Shown here piece after piece: positions 17,815 through 26,879 of a DNA stretch of 64,000 nucleotides. The DNA comes from an uncultured Alphaproteobacteria bacterium (lineage in GTDB: Bacteria; Pseudomonadota; Alphaproteobacteria; JALCBB01). The stretch lies in NCBI GenBank assembly GCA_958267355.1, contig OY279575.1, forward strand, positions 291,726-355,725, given 5' to 3'. The translations under genes and the position numbers were made by a program. The notes under the pieces were generated by a model. That model ran no database searches and was not told where the DNA came from. It was given only the letters and a program-made list of their open reading frames with translations. Within the stretch, counting starts at the first letter, position 1. Each line of letters begins with the position of its first letter.

Positions 17815-19395
17815 ATGATGAACAAAACACCAGCCCATAACCACGAAAGCAATCGACTCTTCGTGCTCGGACTCGGCGTCACCGGCCGCTCAGTAGTACA
17901 AGCCGCCTTAGCCAAGCAAACACAAGTCTCAGTCTGGGATGATAATCCAGCACAGCGGGAGTCCCTGTCTGCAAGCTTGAAAAACGCCAACACAAAAAGC
18001 ACAAACACAAAAAGTACAGGCGCAAAAAACACAGGCACAAACGCAAACGCAAGCGCAAACGCAATCACAAACGCAAACGCAATCACCATCGCCGACAAAT
18101 CACAGTGGGAAAATCTTCTGCCCACCACAACACACCTAGTCGTGAGTCCAGGAATTCCATACGAAGGAGTGCAAGCCCATCCGCTCATTCGCCTCGCCAA
18201 AACAAAAGGCGTTACACCCATATCAGATCTAGAACTCTTCTTTCGCGGAATAAACAACCACGCCAAAACCAAAAACCAAACCAAAAAACACAAAGTCATC
18301 GCCATCACAGGCACCAACGGAAAATCCACCACCGCAACACTCGCCGAAGCACTCCTGCAAGCCGCTGGCAAACACGCCGCCGCCTGCGGAAATCTCGGCA
18401 CCGCAATCTTTGACGCAAAGATAAACTCCGAGACAATAATTGTTTTAGAAATTAGCTCCTACCAAATCCCGATTACACCATCGCTCGCACCCGACGCCGC
18501 CGTGCTGGTAAGCCTAGCCCCTGACCACCTAGACCGACACGGCTCACTAGAAAATTATCTAAACGCTAAACGCGGAATCTTCACACACGCCTCCACCGCA
18601 ATCATCGGATTAGACGATGCACTCAGTCACGCCGAATACCAACGACTCACCTCAGGCAACTCTGACTTCACAGGCAAAAATATCATCGCCGTATCTGGAC
18701 TCACTCCACCCAAAAATCACATCCATGTCGGAGTCCAAAACAATCAACTGGTAGACGAAGAAGGCACAGTTTGCACCTTTCCGCAAAATGGCTCCTTCGC
18801 ATCGCCGCACAGCCGACTCAGCCTAGCCGCCGCCTGGGCAGCCGTACGACCCTTCGGCGTTCCACGCGACTGCCTAGAACCCACGCTACACAACTTTCAA
18901 GGACTACCACACCGCTTCGCCACCATCGCCGAAAAAAATGGAGTCCGCTTCATCAACGACTCTAAAGCAACCAACATCCACGCCACGCTCGCCGCACTCA
19001 CAGGTGCCACGCAAATCAACGCCGCAAAAGTCTTCTGGATCGCAGGCGGACAAGCCAAACAACAAGACTTCTCCACGCTTTTTAACGCACTGCCCAACGC
19101 CATAGAACACGGATTCTTCATCGGCGAAGCCCGCAAAGAATTAACTTCCCTCGCCATCAAAACCCGCGGCAAAGCCTTCGCCCAAGAATGCACAGACGGA
19201 TTAGAACAAGCCGTACATTCCGCCACACAAGCCGCACAAAAATTACACCAACAAACAGGAGAGCAAACAATCGTGCTTTTCTCTCCCGCCTGCGCTTCGT
19301 TTGACCAATTCGCCAACTTCAACCAACGCGGAGACAAATTCACAGCACTCGTTCAAGCACTGCTCCAAAACAGGGAGCAAGGGGAAGCACAATGA
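17815..19395 (+). CDS. murD: UDP-N-acetylmuramoyl-L-alanine--D-glutamate ligase MurD
   Basis: MurD adds D-glutamate to UDP-MurNAc-L-Ala. The sequence has an N-terminal Rossmann-like domain (LGLGVTGRSVVQAAL), the ATP loop TGTNGKSTT near residue 165, AAACGNLGTAIF and a C-terminal domain with NDSKATNIHATLAAL. At 526 residues it is about 80 longer than typical. Most of the excess is an Asn-Thr-Lys-Ser-Ala repeat tract at about residues 55-92 within the N-terminal domain, encoded by short tandem repeats such as ACAAACACAAAAAG. The start is the first ATG of an ATGATG pair 4 bases after mraY. The stop overlaps the ftsW start (ATGA). Confidence 0.95.
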   Translation: MMNKTPAHNHESNRLFVLGLGVTGRSVVQAALAKQTQVSVWDDNPAQRESLSASLKNANTKSTNTKSTGAKNTGTNANASANAITNANAITIADKSQWENLLPTTTHLVVSPGIPYEGVQAHPLIRLAKTKGVTPISDLELFFRGINNHAKTKNQTKKHKVIAITGTNGKSTTATLAEALLQAAGKHAAACGNLGTAIFDAKINSETIIVLEISSYQIPITPSLAPDAAVLVSLAPDHLDRHGSLENYLNAKRGIFTHASTAIIGLDDALSHAEYQRLTSGNSDFTGKNIIAVSGLTPPKNHIHVGVQNNQLVDEEGTVCTFPQNGSFASPHSRLSLAAAWAAVRPFGVPRDCLEPTLHNFQGLPHRFATIAEKNGVRFINDSKATNIHATLAALTGATQINAAKVFWIAGGQAKQQDFSTLFNALPNAIEHGFFIGEARKELTSLAIKTRGKAFAQECTDGLEQAVHSATQAAQKLHQQTGEQTIVLFSPACASFDQFANFNQRGDKFTALVQALLQNREQGEAQ

Positions 19396-20642
19396 ACGAA
19401 CGACTCATCAAACGCACAGACACAAGCCTGCTCGCACGCTGGTGGTGGACAGTCGATCGCCCGCTACTTGTCGTCTTGCTACTCCTGCTTATCTGTGGGG
19501 CAATCACCAGCCTAACCGCAACGCCTCCCGTTTCAGAACGACTCGGCTTGCCGCACTTCGCACTCGCCTTCCGCCAACTCGTGCTACTGCCCATCGCGTT
19601 GCTGTGCATCTTAAGCCTTTCGTTCTTCTCAGTACACTTCATCCGCCGCGTGGCAATTGTAGCCACGCCGCTTTGCCTCGCAGTTCTGCTCTTTACACTC
19701 TTCTGGGGCGAAGAAATCAAAGGCGCATCACGCTGGATTACACTCTTCGGCTTTTCAATCCAACCCAGCGAATTTGCAAAACCACTCTTCGCCTTAGTCT
19801 CGGCTTGGTTCCTTGCCGCAGGCTCAGGCTCGTTACGCCACCCCGCAAGCCAAGCCGCTTTCGCCTTCTATATCTGCTTCGCACTGCTTATCGTCCTGCA
19901 ACCCGATATCGGACAATTCGTTATCCTCACCGCCATCTTCGGAGCCCAGTTCTGGATGGCAGGCTTTTCCTTATGGCTTGTAGCAAGTCTGCTTCTGCTC
20001 CTGCTCGGAGCCGCACTTACCACCTATCTGCTCTTCCCCCATGTTGCCGAACGAGTCCAAGCCTTTCTAGACCCAGAAAAAAGCGACTCCTATCAAATCG
20101 ACCAATCACTCACCGCCTTCACGCAAGGTGGCTGGTTCGGTAACGGCATCGCCGAAGGCAGCATCAAGGAACACCTGCCAGACGCACACGCCGATTTCGT
20201 CTTCGCCGTCATCGCCGAAGAATTCGGACTCATCGGCGCAAGCGCAGTACTTTTTCTCTTTGCCTTTTTCTCCCTGCGAGTCTTTGCCCTGTTAGCACGG
20301 CAAACCCGCCAAGCCCTCCACGGCGAAAACAACTACGCAATTCTCGCCGCCACAGGCTTGATTACTCAATTCACCATGCAGACCCTAATCAACATCGGCT
20401 CCAGCTTGCGGATGATTCCGACCAAAGGCATGACCCTGCCGTTTCTAAGCTACGGCGGATCATCCCTGCTTGCTGTCGCAATCGGCACAGGAATTCTTCT
20501 CGCACTCCTACGCCACCAATCATCCACAACCCACACCGCAAACGCCAAATCTGCTTCCGCCTTTGCCATTCACTTTCCTTTTGCAAAGAACACCCATACA
20601 GCAAATCCGCGCTTCCTAGAAAACAGGGGAACCATATCGTGA
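19392..20642 (+). CDS. ftsW: Septal peptidoglycan glycosyltransferase FtsW (SEDS family)
   Basis: FtsW polymerises septal glycan strands from lipid II together with FtsI. The 416-residue product has about ten transmembrane helices; SEDS landmarks include GASRWITLFGFSIQPSEFAK, LQPDIGQ, LPDAHADFVFAVIAEEFG and KGMTLPFLSYGGSS. A cytoplasmic tail of about 35 residues follows the last helix. It begins in the murD stop (ATGA) and ends in the murG start (GTGA). Placement in the cluster separates it from RodA. Confidence 0.96.
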   Translation: MNERLIKRTDTSLLARWWWTVDRPLLVVLLLLLICGAITSLTATPPVSERLGLPHFALAFRQLVLLPIALLCILSLSFFSVHFIRRVAIVATPLCLAVLLFTLFWGEEIKGASRWITLFGFSIQPSEFAKPLFALVSAWFLAAGSGSLRHPASQAAFAFYICFALLIVLQPDIGQFVILTAIFGAQFWMAGFSLWLVASLLLLLLGAALTTYLLFPHVAERVQAFLDPEKSDSYQIDQSLTAFTQGGWFGNGIAEGSIKEHLPDAHADFVFAVIAEEFGLIGASAVLFLFAFFSLRVFALLARQTRQALHGENNYAILAATGLITQFTMQTLINIGSSLRMIPTKGMTLPFLSYGGSSLLAVAIGTGILLALLRHQSSTTHTANAKSASAFAIHFPFAKNTHTANPRFLENRGTIS

Positions 20643-21823
20643 GCCCGCGCACAAACAGACACCGCTTTACCCTCGTCGCTGGCGGCACAGGCGGACATCT
20701 ATTCCCCGCTGTCGCAGTCCTAGAAGAACTCGCAAAGCGCAACCACACAGCAAACCTGCTATGCGACAAACGCGCCGCTCTGCATCTCTCACGCCAAGCC
20801 ATAACCACCAAGACACGCCGCATCGTTGCAGTTTCTCCGCGTGGCGGACTGCTTGCCAAAGTGCGCTTTGTTCCGCTCTTCGCAATTGGCTTCTGCCAAG
20901 CCCTGATTTTCTTCCTCGCTGATCGCCCCACCACAGTCTTGGTCTTCGGCGGATATGTCTCTGCTCCCACTGCCCTTGCCGCGTGGCTTCTGCGTATCCC
21001 TGTCATTCTGCACGAGCAAAACCGTGTGCTCGGTTGGGCAAACCGCCGCATCGCACACTTCGCCCGCCACCTTGCTTTGTCCTTCACCGACACCGATGGA
21101 CTCCAACCCAAATGGCAAAAACGCGCAGTCGTAACAGGCATGCCCATACGCCAAGAAATTATCTCCGCCGCCACGCCTTACACTCTGCCCAAAGATAAAA
21201 CCTTCCGCCTTCTAGTTTTAGGCGGTAGCCAAGGAGCCGAAGCCTTTGACAGTCTTCTGCCCAAAGCCTTAGCGCGTTTGACTCCTGAATCACGGACTCG
21301 CCTGACCATCACCCAGCAAACAGACAAAACTACAGAACTCCAAACGCAGTACAACGAACTGAAGCTGTCCAGCGAACTTGCACCCTATTTCTCCGATATC
21401 GCCAAACGTCTCGCCGCCAGCGATATCGTAATCGCTCGCGCAGGAGCCAGCACAGTCGCCGAACTTATAACAAGCGCACGAGCCGCTCTGTTAATTCCCT
21501 ATCCGCATGCCACCGAAGACCACCAACGCCACAACGCACACGCCTTCGCCGAAACAGGGGGCGGACTGGTTTTAGAACAAAGCCCAAGTCTCGCCAATGA
21601 TCTCGCTTCTGCAATTCAAACCTGGCTTGATAATCCTTCGCGCATTGAGTCAGCCGCAACAGCTTTACGCGCAATTCCACCTTCAGCAGCTGCCGAACAA
21701 CTCGCCGACTGCTTAGAATTTGCCGCCGAGTCTTCTCGCACAGAAAAAGCAATCCAAGCCCCGCAGGACTCATCCCGTAGGCAGGTGAAGAAGCCAACAA
21801 GAAAACAGGGGTGGGTGTTATGA
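20639..21823 (+). CDS. murG: Lipid II synthase MurG (N-acetylglucosaminyltransferase)
   Basis: MurG adds GlcNAc to lipid I at the cytoplasmic face of the membrane, giving lipid II. The GT28 fold is clear: an N-terminal glycine-rich loop AGGTGGHLFPA at about residue 14, HEQNRVLGWANR, then the second half with LVLGGSQGAEAFD, IARAGASTVAEL and PYPHATEDHQRHNA, which bind UDP-GlcNAc. The 394 residues include a basic C-terminal tail of about 25. The start is GTG overlapping the ftsW stop. The stop overlaps the preferred ATG of murC. Confidence 0.96.
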   Translation: MSPRTNRHRFTLVAGGTGGHLFPAVAVLEELAKRNHTANLLCDKRAALHLSRQAITTKTRRIVAVSPRGGLLAKVRFVPLFAIGFCQALIFFLADRPTTVLVFGGYVSAPTALAAWLLRIPVILHEQNRVLGWANRRIAHFARHLALSFTDTDGLQPKWQKRAVVTGMPIRQEIISAATPYTLPKDKTFRLLVLGGSQGAEAFDSLLPKALARLTPESRTRLTITQQTDKTTELQTQYNELKLSSELAPYFSDIAKRLAASDIVIARAGASTVAELITSARAALLIPYPHATEDHQRHNAHAFAETGGGLVLEQSPSLANDLASAIQTWLDNPSRIESAATALRAIPPSAAAEQLADCLEFAAESSRTEKAIQAPQDSSRRQVKKPTRKQGWVL

Positions 21824-23304
21824 CTCCGATGATTAACCGCAAACCCGGAGCAATGGATAGCGACTTCGGACCAATCCACTTTGTCGGTATCGGCGGTATC
21901 GGTATGAGCGGCATTGCCGAAATACTGCACAACTTAGGACTCTCAGTCACAGGAAGTGATCTTGTGTCAGCGAACGATAGTCCAACCCTTGCCCGCCTGA
22001 CTTCGCTTGGGATTCCGATTGTCCAAGGACACAATCCGCGCAATCTAGAAATCGCACAAACCACTGCCAAGGTAGTCGTGATTTCAACAGCCGTGCCTGC
22101 TGACAATCCTGAAGTTAGTGCGGCACGGCGGGCTTTGATTCCGATCGTGCATCGCTCCGATATGTTGGCGGAGCTTATGCGTCTGCGTAACGCAGTCGCC
22201 GTCGCAGGAAGCCACGGCAAAACCACAACCACTTCTCTCATCGCGCAAATTTTAGACCACAGCGGATACGATCCAACTGTCATCATCGGTGGAGTCGTCA
22301 ATGCATGGCAAAGCAATGCACATTTGGGCTCCAGCGACTGGATGGTCGTGGAAACCGACGAAAGCGATGGAAGCTTTGAACGCTTGCCTTCTTCCGTTGC
22401 TGTCGTAACCAACTGCGACCCAGAGCATATGGAATTCTGGGGTAGCAAAGAACGACTCTGGCAAGCCTTCAATGATTTCGTGCATCGTGTTCCGTTTTAT
22501 GGATTTGCTGTCTTGTGCTTAGACCATCCCGAAGTGCGGAAAGTCGCTCAAGCCACAACCGATAGACGCATTTTAACCTACGGACTCTCCCCACAAGCCG
22601 AAGTGCGAGCTGAAAACATTACGGCGACAACTCTTGGGGCGCGTTTTGATCTGGTTGTCGCACCACACGAAGCAACTCACAGCACAATTTCAGGCACACC
22701 ACGCAAGCGCACAGGAGTGCATCTGCCTTTGTTTGGTAAGCACAATGTGCAGAATGCGCTCGCGGCTTTTGCTGTCGCCGAAGGCTTGGGCTTGTCCATG
22801 GATAAAGCCTGCGAAGCACTTTCTAACTTCGCAGGAGTCAAACGCCGCTTCACGCGAGTCGGTGAAGTTAGCGGCACGATTTTGATTGACGATTACGGAC
22901 ACCATCCCGTTGAAATTCGTGCAGCTCTTGCGGCAGCGCGCGAACTTGCCCGCGGACAAGTCTTTGCCGTTGTTCAACCACACCGCTATTCGCGGCTTGC
23001 TTCCTTGATGGACGAATTCTGCACCGCCTTTGATGATGCCAACAGAGTTTTCGTCACGCCTGTTTATCCCGCAGGAGAAAAACCCATCGCAGGCGTAGAT
23101 GCAAAAACCTTAGTCGCAAACCTGCAACAACACGGACACCGCAACACACAACTCACAACGACTCCCGAAGAGCTGTACCGCCAGCTCGCCGAAGAAACCA
23201 AGCAGGGCGATATCGTGCTGTTCTTAGGAGCCGGAGATATCACCCACTGGGCAACAAACGCACCTGCCCGCCTAGCACACTTCAAAGGCGTGGAGGCAGC
23301 ATGA
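21820..23304 (+). CDS. murC: UDP-N-acetylmuramate--L-alanine ligase MurC
   Basis: MurC attaches the first stem-peptide residue, L-alanine. The 494-residue product has the N-terminal FVGIGGIGMSGIAEIL UDP-binding segment, the ATP loop AGSHGKTTTTSL near residue 130, VVETDESDGSFERL, TNCDPEHMEFWG and DDYGHHPVEIRA, which are all strongly conserved. The start was set at the ATG overlapping the murG stop (ATGA); a GTG nine bases earlier is less likely. No repeat insertion is visible. Its stop overlaps the murB start (ATGA). Confidence 0.97.
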   Translation: MTPMINRKPGAMDSDFGPIHFVGIGGIGMSGIAEILHNLGLSVTGSDLVSANDSPTLARLTSLGIPIVQGHNPRNLEIAQTTAKVVVISTAVPADNPEVSAARRALIPIVHRSDMLAELMRLRNAVAVAGSHGKTTTTSLIAQILDHSGYDPTVIIGGVVNAWQSNAHLGSSDWMVVETDESDGSFERLPSSVAVVTNCDPEHMEFWGSKERLWQAFNDFVHRVPFYGFAVLCLDHPEVRKVAQATTDRRILTYGLSPQAEVRAENITATTLGARFDLVVAPHEATHSTISGTPRKRTGVHLPLFGKHNVQNALAAFAVAEGLGLSMDKACEALSNFAGVKRRFTRVGEVSGTILIDDYGHHPVEIRAALAAARELARGQVFAVVQPHRYSRLASLMDEFCTAFDDANRVFVTPVYPAGEKPIAGVDAKTLVANLQQHGHRNTQLTTTPEELYRQLAEETKQGDIVLFLGAGDITHWATNAPARLAHFKGVEAA

Positions 23305-24890
23305 AAGCAATAACGGCTTCTGCGCTTTTGTCTGACTCTCCTGCCTTCGTTTTGGCGATGGGTGGCGCGGGTGGTTCTGCAGGTGTCGGCACAGGTAGCT
23401 CTACAAGTGGCACAGGTGGCTCCACAAGTCCCACAAGCGGCTCCAAGGGTATTGGCACGGGTAATCCCACTGGTGGCTCTACAGGTAGCTCCACAAGCCC
23501 CACAAGCGGCTCCAAGGGTATTGGCACGGGTAATCCCACTGGTGGCTCTACAGGTAGCTCCACAAGCCCCACAAGCGGCTCCACGGGTATTGGCACGGGT
23601 AATCCCACAGGTAGCTCCACAAGCCCCACAAGCGGCTCCACGGGTATTGGCACGGGTAATCCCACAGGTAGCCACACAAGCCCCACAGGCGGCTCTACAG
23701 GCAGTAAAGGCACAGCACTACGTACAGAACTTGAATCACGCTTGCTAACTCCCCTGCAAGGAACACTAGAAACCGAAGCCCCCCTAGCCCGCCACACTTG
23801 GTTCCGCACAGGTGGTCCAGCCGAGCTGCTTTTCACACCCGCCAGCGAAGACGATCTTGCAAACTTCCTACAAGCTTTGCCTGACTCAACTCCGCTGACA
23901 ATACTCGGACTCGGCTCCAATGTGCTGATACGCGACGGCGGCATACGCGGAGCCGTAATACGCCTAGCCCGTCCCTTCAACTGGACTCGCCTACACCAGC
24001 AAGGAGCTGATTCCGTCTTAGAAGCAGGAAGCGCAACTCCCGATATTCACCTCGCCCGCGAAGCCGAAAAACACAGCCTAACAGGATTAGAATTCTTCGC
24101 AGGAATCCCAGGTAGCATCGGCGGCGCACTGCGTATGAACGCAGGCGCATTCGGAAGCGAAACTTCAAAAGTGCTTATCTCCGCACGGGCGATTGTACGC
24201 AACGGCGAGACACGCGAATTCTCCGCTTCAGAGTTAGGGCTTGGATATCGCCACTCTATGGCTCCGCAGGAGCAGATCTATGTTTCGGCAAAATTCCGTG
24301 TGCATCCTGCCGATAAAAGCGCGGTCGCAAAAAAGGTAGAAGAAATCCGCGCCACCCGCTCAGAAGCACAGCCCAGCGGTATCGCCACAGGCGGAAGCAC
24401 TTTTAAAAATCCCAGTGGCAAAAGCGCAAACGGAAATATGTCCGACAAAGAAACAGACAAAGCAACGGGCGAAGCAACAGACAAAGCACAAGACGACTCA
24501 ATGAGTGCTTGGAAGCTTATAGAGTCCGTTGGCGGCAGGGGCTTGCAAGTCGGCAAAGCCCAAGTTTCAGAAAAACACTGCAACTTCCTTGTCAATACAG
24601 GGGGAGCAACAGCTTTAGAGCTAGAACAGCTTGGCGAAGAACTCCGCCGCCGCGTTTTGGAGCAACACGGCATAAAGCTTGAATGGGAAATCCGCCGCAT
24701 GGGTGAATTTCTGCCCGATGAAAGTGTGAGCGAAAGTGCAGGTGAAGCTGTGGGTAAAGGCACGGGTGAAGGAGTTGGTGAAGACACGGGCGAAAGCTTT
24801 GGTAAAGGCACAAGCGAAAGACTTGGTAAAGGCACAAGCGAAAGTGTGAGCCAAGGCACAGCGAAAAGTGCAGGAAAACAAAATGCCTAA
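23301..24890 (+). CDS. murB: UDP-N-acetylenolpyruvoylglucosamine reductase MurB with long repeat tracts
   Basis: MurB reduces the enolpyruvyl group to form UDP-MurNAc, using FAD and NADPH. The catalytic core runs from about residue 148 (LARHTWFRTGGPAELL) and includes LGLGSNVLIRDGG, GIPGSIGGALRMNAGAFG, GYRHS, the serine motif GGSTFKNP near residue 363, and VSEKHCNFLVNTG. At 529 residues it is about 220 longer than the family. There are three additions: a Gly-Ser-Thr repeat tract at about residues 20-140, a Lys/Asp/Thr insert near residues 372-400, and a C-terminal tail of about 55 residues with Gly-Lys-Gly-Thr repeats. The N-terminal tract is encoded by 69/57-bp repeats. The core starts well inside the ORF, so an internal start is possible. 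Confidence 0.93.
   Translation: MKAITASALLSDSPAFVLAMGGAGGSAGVGTGSSTSGTGGSTSPTSGSKGIGTGNPTGGSTGSSTSPTSGSKGIGTGNPTGGSTGSSTSPTSGSTGIGTGNPTGSSTSPTSGSTGIGTGNPTGSHTSPTGGSTGSKGTALRTELESRLLTPLQGTLETEAPLARHTWFRTGGPAELLFTPASEDDLANFLQALPDSTPLTILGLGSNVLIRDGGIRGAVIRLARPFNWTRLHQQGADSVLEAGSATPDIHLAREAEKHSLTGLEFFAGIPGSIGGALRMNAGAFGSETSKVLISARAIVRNGETREFSASELGLGYRHSMAPQEQIYVSAKFRVHPADKSAVAKKVEEIRATRSEAQPSGIATGGSTFKNPSGKSANGNMSDKETDKATGEATDKAQDDSMSAWKLIESVGGRGLQVGKAQVSEKHCNFLVNTGGATALELEQLGEELRRRVLEQHGIKLEWEIRRMGEFLPDESVSESAGEAVGKGTGEGVGEDTGESFGKGTSERLGKGTSESVSQGTAKSAGKQNA
23400..23710. repeat. Minisatellite inside murB (69/69/57-bp units)
   Basis: The marker GGTATTGGCACGGGTAATCC starts at 23448, 23517, 23586 and 23643, giving periods of 69, 69 and 57 bp, all multiples of three. 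Copies are nearly identical, pointing to recent expansion. The array encodes Gly-Ser-Thr-Pro repeats ahead of the MurB catalytic core. It also keeps a second frame open (23362-23748), which I consider a by-product. Confidence 0.9.
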
Positions 24891-25878
24891 CCGCAACCAG
24901 CCGATACTTGTCCTGATGGGCGGCTTTTCAGGCGAGCGCGAAGTGTCGCTGGTTTCAGGCAAAGCCATTGCCGAAGCTTTGCTCCGTGGCGGATGGAAAG
25001 CCGAAACCTTTGATTGGCAGGGCAGTTTGTCCGACTTGAGCCGACAGCTCGCGAAGCAGCCGTGGGGTGCTGTCTTCAACGCCCTGCACGGAAGCGGCGG
25101 CGAAGACGGAGTCGTGCAAGGCGCAATAACTTTAAGTCAAATTCCTGCGACTCACTCTAATGTTTTGTCTTCCGCTCTAGCCATGGACAAACCACTCACG
25201 CGGGCTTTGGTTTCCTGTCGGGGTATTGCTGTGCCTGAAGGTGAAGTGATGCGCTTTGCTGACTTGCAACAGGATGAGCCGCGGGTTCGTCCGTATGTTG
25301 TGAAGCCTGTTGCTGATGGCTCAAGTTTGCGCGTGACAATTGTGGGGCAAGGCGACTCTGCTCCTGACTTCGCTACGCTGTACAAGGATAGCGCGCCCGA
25401 TGAGCCGTTTCTGGTTGAGCAATATATTCCAGGACGTGAACTCACGGTTAGCGTTTTGGGTACAGAAGCCCTAGCCGTAACCGAGTTGCAACCTGTTGAT
25501 GGTTTTTACGATTACGAAGCGAAGTATTCGCCTGAGAAGACGCGGCATCTTGTGCCTGCTCCGATACCTGAGTCGGTCTATTCGCGTGCCTGTGCCATAG
25601 CCGAGCAAGTGCATAGCTTGCTTGGCTGTTCGTGTTTGTCGCGTAGTGATTTCCGTTGGGATGAAGAAGCAGGAGCAGAAGACACACTTTATTTCTTAGA
25701 GATTAATACGCAGCCCGGAATGACTCCGACAAGCCTTGTGCCCGAGCAGGCGGCGTGGCGGGGTATGGACTTTGACACGCTGGTTGAAAGCATTTTGCAG
25801 GCGGCTCGTCCGCTGGCTCCGTGGATGAGTCGGGCGGCGATGGCTTCGGCTTTGCAGGGTGCGGAGCTATCACCATGA
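24883..25878 (+). CDS. ddl: D-alanine--D-alanine ligase
   Basis: Ddl joins two D-alanines for MurF. The 331-residue ATP-grasp enzyme shows MGGFSGEREVSLVSG at its start, HGSGGEDGVVQG near residue 68, the central YVVKPVADGSS lysine motif and the magnesium-binding EINTQPGMT near residue 273. The ATG at 24883 is chosen over an upstream GTG because CAGGAAAAC sits at the right distance; it overlaps murB by 8 bases. The stop overlaps the ftsQ start as ATGA. Length and motifs are ordinary. Confidence 0.96.
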   Translation: MPNRNQPILVLMGGFSGEREVSLVSGKAIAEALLRGGWKAETFDWQGSLSDLSRQLAKQPWGAVFNALHGSGGEDGVVQGAITLSQIPATHSNVLSSALAMDKPLTRALVSCRGIAVPEGEVMRFADLQQDEPRVRPYVVKPVADGSSLRVTIVGQGDSAPDFATLYKDSAPDEPFLVEQYIPGRELTVSVLGTEALAVTELQPVDGFYDYEAKYSPEKTRHLVPAPIPESVYSRACAIAEQVHSLLGCSCLSRSDFRWDEEAGAEDTLYFLEINTQPGMTPTSLVPEQAAWRGMDFDTLVESILQAARPLAPWMSRAAMASALQGAELSP

Positions 25879-26876
25879 AACGGGCTTTAACTTCCTTGCG
25901 TGGGCGGATGCGCTTTGTGTTTGCGCGTTTTGCTTCTGTGCTTTTTGCTTCTGTGCTTTTTGCTTTTGCTCGTTTTGCTTCTGTGCGTTTTGTGTCTGGG
26001 GGTTTTGCTTCTGTGCGTTTTGCTGGCGCGAAGGAGCGCATAGCCAGCCGTGGCTCGGTGCGGACTTCTATCGCAACCGCAGGACTAGCTTGCGTTTTGT
26101 TTGTGGTGCTTTTTGCTCTGACTTTTGCTCTTACTTTTACGGGGCTTTCGCTTCCTAGATTTGCCAGCGAGCGAACAGCGGAGTTTTCTGCTTCTTCGCT
26201 CTTGGAGAAATTGACTCCGAAAATTCGGCGGATTCACTTTACGAATGCGCGGCATATTTCTGAAGATGAGCTGTACGCCGCGTTAAGCTTTCGCCTTGGT
26301 GATGCACTCTGGAAAACTGACTTAAGCGTGGCGCGAGAGTCTTTGGCGCAATTGGCGTGGGTTCGTGATCTTGAGTTGCATCGTACGCTTGATGGCACGG
26401 TGACGATACAGATTGTGGAGCGGACTCCCTGTGCGCGTCATCAGCAAAACGGAGTTGTGCAGGTCATTGACACCCAAGGGGTGACTTTACCGAATGCGTC
26501 ATTGCGTGAATTTGCGGAGCTTCCTGCTTTGATAGGGCAGGGCGCGGAAGCGGGCTGTGCTTTTTGGCCTGAGTGGCAGGCGGCAACGCGGGAGTTCAAC
26601 GCGCAGCTTCTTGCGGCGGCACGGATGCGGAATCGTCGTTGGGATTTATTTTTGAGCGATGGCGTGGTGCTTTCCTTGCCCGAGGAGAATTGGCGGCGGG
26701 CTTTGTCTCGCCTTGCCAGTTTAGAGCGCGACTACGGGCTTGTTTCTTATGTGCGCGGCGAGGCGCGGCAAATAAAGGCGGACAACACGGCGGAGCAGAC
26801 TCCGTTGATTGACTTGCGGGTTGGCGGGCGTGTTCGTCTTAGGGGTTTGGTTGCGGCTGGAGAGCAGGGGGTCTGA
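25875..26876 (+). CDS. ftsQ: Cell division protein FtsQ
   Basis: FtsQ is the inner-membrane scaffold that joins the FtsBL complex. The 333-residue product has a cytoplasmic N-terminus of about 65 residues, a transmembrane helix at about 68-95, a POTRA domain (IRRIHFTNARHISEDELYAAL to VRDLELHRTL) at about 113-185 and the beta domain after it. The N-terminus contains repeated Phe-Ala-Ser-Val units encoded by an 18-bp-type minisatellite (TTTTGCTTCTGTGC), unusual for a segment that should be soluble. The start overlaps the ddl stop (ATGA) and is preferred over an upstream in-frame codon. Confidence 0.93.
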   Translation: MKRALTSLRGRMRFVFARFASVLFASVLFAFARFASVRFVSGGFASVRFAGAKERIASRGSVRTSIATAGLACVLFVVLFALTFALTFTGLSLPRFASERTAEFSASSLLEKLTPKIRRIHFTNARHISEDELYAALSFRLGDALWKTDLSVARESLAQLAWVRDLELHRTLDGTVTIQIVERTPCARHQQNGVVQVIDTQGVTLPNASLREFAELPALIGQGAEAGCAFWPEWQAATREFNAQLLAAARMRNRRWDLFLSDGVVLSLPEENWRRALSRLASLERDYGLVSYVRGEARQIKADNTAEQTPLIDLRVGGRVRLRGLVAAGEQGV

Positions 26877-26879
26877 GCG

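Noticed and set aside
23362..23748. 128-codon ORF in a second frame of the murB repeat array
   Set aside because: It is a by-product of repeat units whose length is a multiple of three.
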